From positions 1-15,476 of the forward strand of contig DDET01000023.1 of the NCBI GenBank assembly GCA_002336915.1: DNA of 15,476 nucleotides. Direction: 5' to 3'. The notes below the pieces were generated by a model. It worked only from the letters and a program-made list of their open reading frames with translations, searched no databases and was not told where the DNA came from. Made by a program: the position numbers and the translations under genes. Source of the stretch: Bacteroidetes bacterium UBA1947. Its GTDB lineage: Bacteria; Bacteroidota; Bacteroidia; Chitinophagales; Chitinophagaceae. The first letter of the stretch is position 1. The number at the start of each line of letters is the position of its first letter. Shown one piece after another: positions 13,153-15,476 of this stretch.

Positions 13153-14070
13153 ATGCAGCTACCCAACCAGACAGCATTTTATAAAGGAAAAGTTCGCGAT
13201 GTCTACACTATCGCCGATAAGTACTTGGTAATGGTCGTTAGCGACCGCATCTCGGCATTTGATGTCGTGCTGCCACGCCCCATTCCATACAAGGGCCAGG
13301 TGCTCAACCAGATCGCCGCACAGTTCCTCGACGCCACAAGGGATATCCTCCCCAACTGGATGATGAGCGTACCACTGCCCAATACAACCATCGGCTACAA
13401 GTGCGAAACATACCCCGTTGAAATGGTTGTGCGTGGCAACCTCACCGGCCATGCATGGCGTACCTACAAAAGCGGCAAGCGCGAGCTTTGCGGCATCTCA
13501 ATGCCCGATGGCATGAAAGAAAATGATTTCTTCGAAAGCCCCATTCTCACGCCTACAACAAAAGCGCACGAAGGACACGACGAAGATATCTCCCGCGAAG
13601 AGATCATCAGCAGCGGCCTCGTTTCAAAAGAAGAATACGAGCAGCTCGAAAAATACACGCTTGCACTCTTCAAGCGCGGTCGCGAAATGGCCAAAGAACG
13701 TGGTCTTATCCTCGTGGACACTAAATATGAATTCGGCAAAATAGGTGATACCATCTACCTCATCGACGAGATCCACACGCCCGATTCTTCACGCTACTTC
13801 TATATGGACGGCTACGAAGAGCGCCAGAAGAACGGCGAACCACAGAAGCAATTATCAAAAGAGTTCGTTCGCGAATGGCTTATGGAGAATGGCTTCCAGG
13901 GACAGGAAGGCCAGCAGGTACCCGAAATGACCGACGAGGTGGTTGCACGCATCTCTGAGCGTTACATAGAGCTATACGAAGTGGTAACAGGAAAAACATT
14001 TGTAAAGCAGGAAGTGAATGAACAAGCCACTGAACAAATACTCGCAGAAGAAATAGCAAAGCTTAACTAA
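13153..14070 (+). CDS. purC: Phosphoribosylaminoimidazole-succinocarboxamide synthase (SAICAR synthetase)
   Basis: This 305-residue enzyme performs the ATP-dependent ligation of aspartate to CAIR in purine synthesis. Recognisable tracts in order are YKGKVRDVY (10-18, nucleotide-binding loop), VSDRISAFDVVLP (29-41), PVEMVVRGNLTGHAW, LILVDTKYEFG and the signature LIDEIHTPDSSRYF. The length matches the roughly 300-residue form found in yeast and Bacteroidota rather than the roughly 240-residue form of E. coli. The start is the first ATG after the -7 box, and the translation fits the family N terminus. Upstream it is divergent from blaI across a 205-bp gap. Downstream, hutU follows after 66 nt, so read-through is possible; no clear terminator lies between them, only a T-run (14077-14083). 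Confidence 0.95.
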   Translation: MQLPNQTAFYKGKVRDVYTIADKYLVMVVSDRISAFDVVLPRPIPYKGQVLNQIAAQFLDATRDILPNWMMSVPLPNTTIGYKCETYPVEMVVRGNLTGHAWRTYKSGKRELCGISMPDGMKENDFFESPILTPTTKAHEGHDEDISREEIISSGLVSKEEYEQLEKYTLALFKRGREMAKERGLILVDTKYEFGKIGDTIYLIDEIHTPDSSRYFYMDGYEERQKNGEPQKQLSKEFVREWLMENGFQGQEGQQVPEMTDEVVARISERYIELYEVVTGKTFVKQEVNEQATEQILAEEIAKLN

Positions 14071-14136
14071 GAAAAGTTTTTTTGACTTTTGAACTTAACG
14101 AAGTGATCTCTTGAGCAACGCGAAAAATTTTAAATT

Positions 14137-15476
14137 TTGACTTCAACCAAAAGAATAATCAGGTCCCCGCGCGGCAACCAGCTTACTTGTAAGAACTGGG
14201 TTGCAGAAGCTGCATACCGCATGATACAAAACAACCTGGACCCTGAAGTGGCCGAGCGCCCCCAGGACCTTGTTGTCTACGGTGGCATCGGTAAGGCTGC
14301 CCGCAACTGGGAGAGCTTTGATAAAATTCTTGAATGCCTCATTAACCTTGAGGAAGACGAGACCCTGATGGTACAATCGGGCAAGCCTGTGGGCGTATTG
14401 CGCTCGCATAAGAATGCACCGCGTGTACTCATAGCCAATTCAAACCTCGTAGGCAAATGGGCCACATGGGAGCACTTCCGCGAGCTGGAAGCAAAGGGCC
14501 TCATGATGTACGGGCAAATGACCGCCGGCAGTTGGATATACATCGGCTCGCAGGGCATTGTACAAGGCACTTACGAAACATACTTATCGCTGGCCAACCA
14601 GCATTACAACGGCACGCTTAAAGGCACACTCAATGTAACCGCCGGCCTCGGTGGCATGGGCGGCGCTCAGCCGCTCGCCATCACCATGAACGAGGGCGTA
14701 TGCCTCGCTGCCGAGATGGAAGAATGGCGCATCAAAAAAAGAATAGAGACCCGCTACCTCGACAAGTGGACTTCCGACATCGACGAGGCCATCGACTGGA
14801 GCCTCGAAGCAAAGAAGAATAACGAAGGTATCTCAATAGGTGTCTGCTGCAACGCTGTAGACTTACTGCAGCGTTTAATTGACCGCAATATAACCCCCGA
14901 TACCCTCACCGACCAAACCTCAGCACACGATGAGCTTATCGGCTATTTCCCCGAAGGCTTAAGTGTAGCTGAAGCAAACGCCCTCCGCACAGCCAACCCC
15001 GATGAATACATTAAGCGCTCACTCGATACAATGGCCCGCCACGTGCGCCAGATGCTGGAGCTGCAAAAACGCGGCGCCATCACTTTCGATTACGGCAACA
15101 ACCTCCGCGGCCAGGCACACGATAAGCGCGGTGTAACCAATGCTTTCGATTTCCCCGGCTTTGTGCCGGCTTATATACGCCCCCTCTTTTGCGAGGGCAA
15201 AGGCCCGTTCCGCTGGGTAGCCCTAAGCGGCGATCCCGAAGACATTTACACTACCGATAAAGCGCTTATGGAGCTCTTCCCAGACAATGTGGGCTTGCAC
15301 CGCTGGTTGCATATGGCGCGGGAGCGCATTGCCTTCCAGGGCCTGCCTGCGCGCATATGCTGGCTGGGCATGGGCGAACGTGAGAAAGCAGGTGCACTGT
15401 TTAACGAACTCGTTCGCACAGGTAAAGTAAAAGCCCCCATTGTAATAGGTCGCGATCACCTGGACACGGGCTCCGT
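14137..15476 (+). CDS. hutU: Urocanate hydratase, 3' end beyond the window
   Basis: Urocanase converts urocanate to imidazolone propionate, the second step of histidine breakdown, using tightly bound NAD as an electrophile. 446 complete codons are present; about 110 residues should lie past the edge. Visible are SPRGNQLTCKNWVAEAAYRM near the N terminus, LVVYGGIGKAARNW, the NAD loop GLGGMGGAQP (from residue 170), GFVPAYIRPLFCEG and the active-site signature GLPARICWLGMGER with Cys408. This is the shorter (about 555-residue) class, not the longer Bacteroides form. No ATG lies between the in-frame stop at 14131-14133 and the conserved region, so the likely start is TTG at 14137 (M-T-S-T-K-R-I-I-R-S-P-R-G). 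The frame is otherwise unbroken. No other hut gene is in view. Confidence 0.93.
   Translation, partial: MTSTKRIIRSPRGNQLTCKNWVAEAAYRMIQNNLDPEVAERPQDLVVYGGIGKAARNWESFDKILECLINLEEDETLMVQSGKPVGVLRSHKNAPRVLIANSNLVGKWATWEHFRELEAKGLMMYGQMTAGSWIYIGSQGIVQGTYETYLSLANQHYNGTLKGTLNVTAGLGGMGGAQPLAITMNEGVCLAAEMEEWRIKKRIETRYLDKWTSDIDEAIDWSLEAKKNNEGISIGVCCNAVDLLQRLIDRNITPDTLTDQTSAHDELIGYFPEGLSVAEANALRTANPDEYIKRSLDTMARHVRQMLELQKRGAITFDYGNNLRGQAHDKRGVTNAFDFPGFVPAYIRPLFCEGKGPFRWVALSGDPEDIYTTDKALMELFPDNVGLHRWLHMARERIAFQGLPARICWLGMGEREKAGALFNELVRTGKVKAPIVIGRDHLDTGS

Noticed and set aside
14071..14094. Terminator after purC (AAAAGT..ACTTTT with T-run)
   Set aside because: The stem is six A/T-rich pairs and the T-run is in the loop, so it does not have the layout of an intrinsic terminator.
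14071..14136. Possible frameshift or missing 5' end of hutU
   Set aside because: The conserved urocanase N terminus is intact from about 14149 and an in-frame TTG precedes it; no upstream frame encodes further family residues, so an unusual start explains the data better than a lost segment.

Overview
The window looks like chromosomal DNA of a Bacteroidota bacterium, probably near the Chitinophagaceae; this is inferred from gene content and not from a marker gene. Four intergenic regions carry a perfect TAnnTTTG box, the -7 element of Bacteroidota promoters, and most genes lack a Shine-Dalgarno sequence. The gene set also fits: a CcmC/CcmD pair, a TonB with the FDHRNKNYGGYELRK-type N terminus, a BlaI/M56 sensor pair and a 758-residue mitochondrial-type aconitase. 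No tRNA, rRNA, CRISPR array, insertion sequence or phage gene was seen.

Layout. Positions 1-335 hold no convincing gene but contain phased ATCGGGC repeats and a dispersed repeat. Then come ccmC/ccsA, a ccmD-like gene and glutamate dehydrogenase (360-2736, +), probably one transcript ending at a strong terminator. A convergent orphan secreted protein follows (2890-3606, -). Aconitase (3837-6113, +) ends at a terminator beside a long palindromic repeat. A small PspC protein (+) overlaps tail to tail with an NlpE-like secreted protein (-). Next are the tRNA U34 hydroxylase trhO (7026-8084, +), a repeat-rich gap, tonB (8318-9118, +), leucine dehydrogenase (9216-10289, +) and a GAF protein with a histidine-kinase phosphoacceptor helix but no ATPase domain (10437-11150, +). 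On the minus strand blaI (12591-12947) and an M56 metallopeptidase gene (11164-12585) form a two-gene operon. Then come purC (13153-14070, +) and urocanate hydratase hutU (14137 to the window edge, +, incomplete).

How the genes work together. Most of the window is housekeeping. Glutamate dehydrogenase, leucine dehydrogenase and urocanate hydratase feed amino-acid carbon into central metabolism, where aconitase acts in the TCA cycle. CcmC/CcmD serve cytochrome c haem delivery, and TonB energises outer-membrane transport.

The least ordinary part is the blaI/M56 operon. The M56 protein is built like BlaR1, but its extracytoplasmic C-terminal part is an N-acetylmuramoyl-L-alanine amidase (Amidase_3) fold. 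It keeps the three expected zinc ligands and has Ala where the catalytic Glu is expected. In front of blaI lie two perfect inverted repeats with the same ACTA-N6-TAGT core, one between the predicted -33 and -7 boxes and one over the predicted transcription start. This suggests a self-regulated peptidoglycan-sensing switch that uses a pseudo-amidase as sensor. The intergenic regions also carry at least four families of dispersed palindromic or G-rich repeats; one copy seems to form both a terminator and part of the next promoter.
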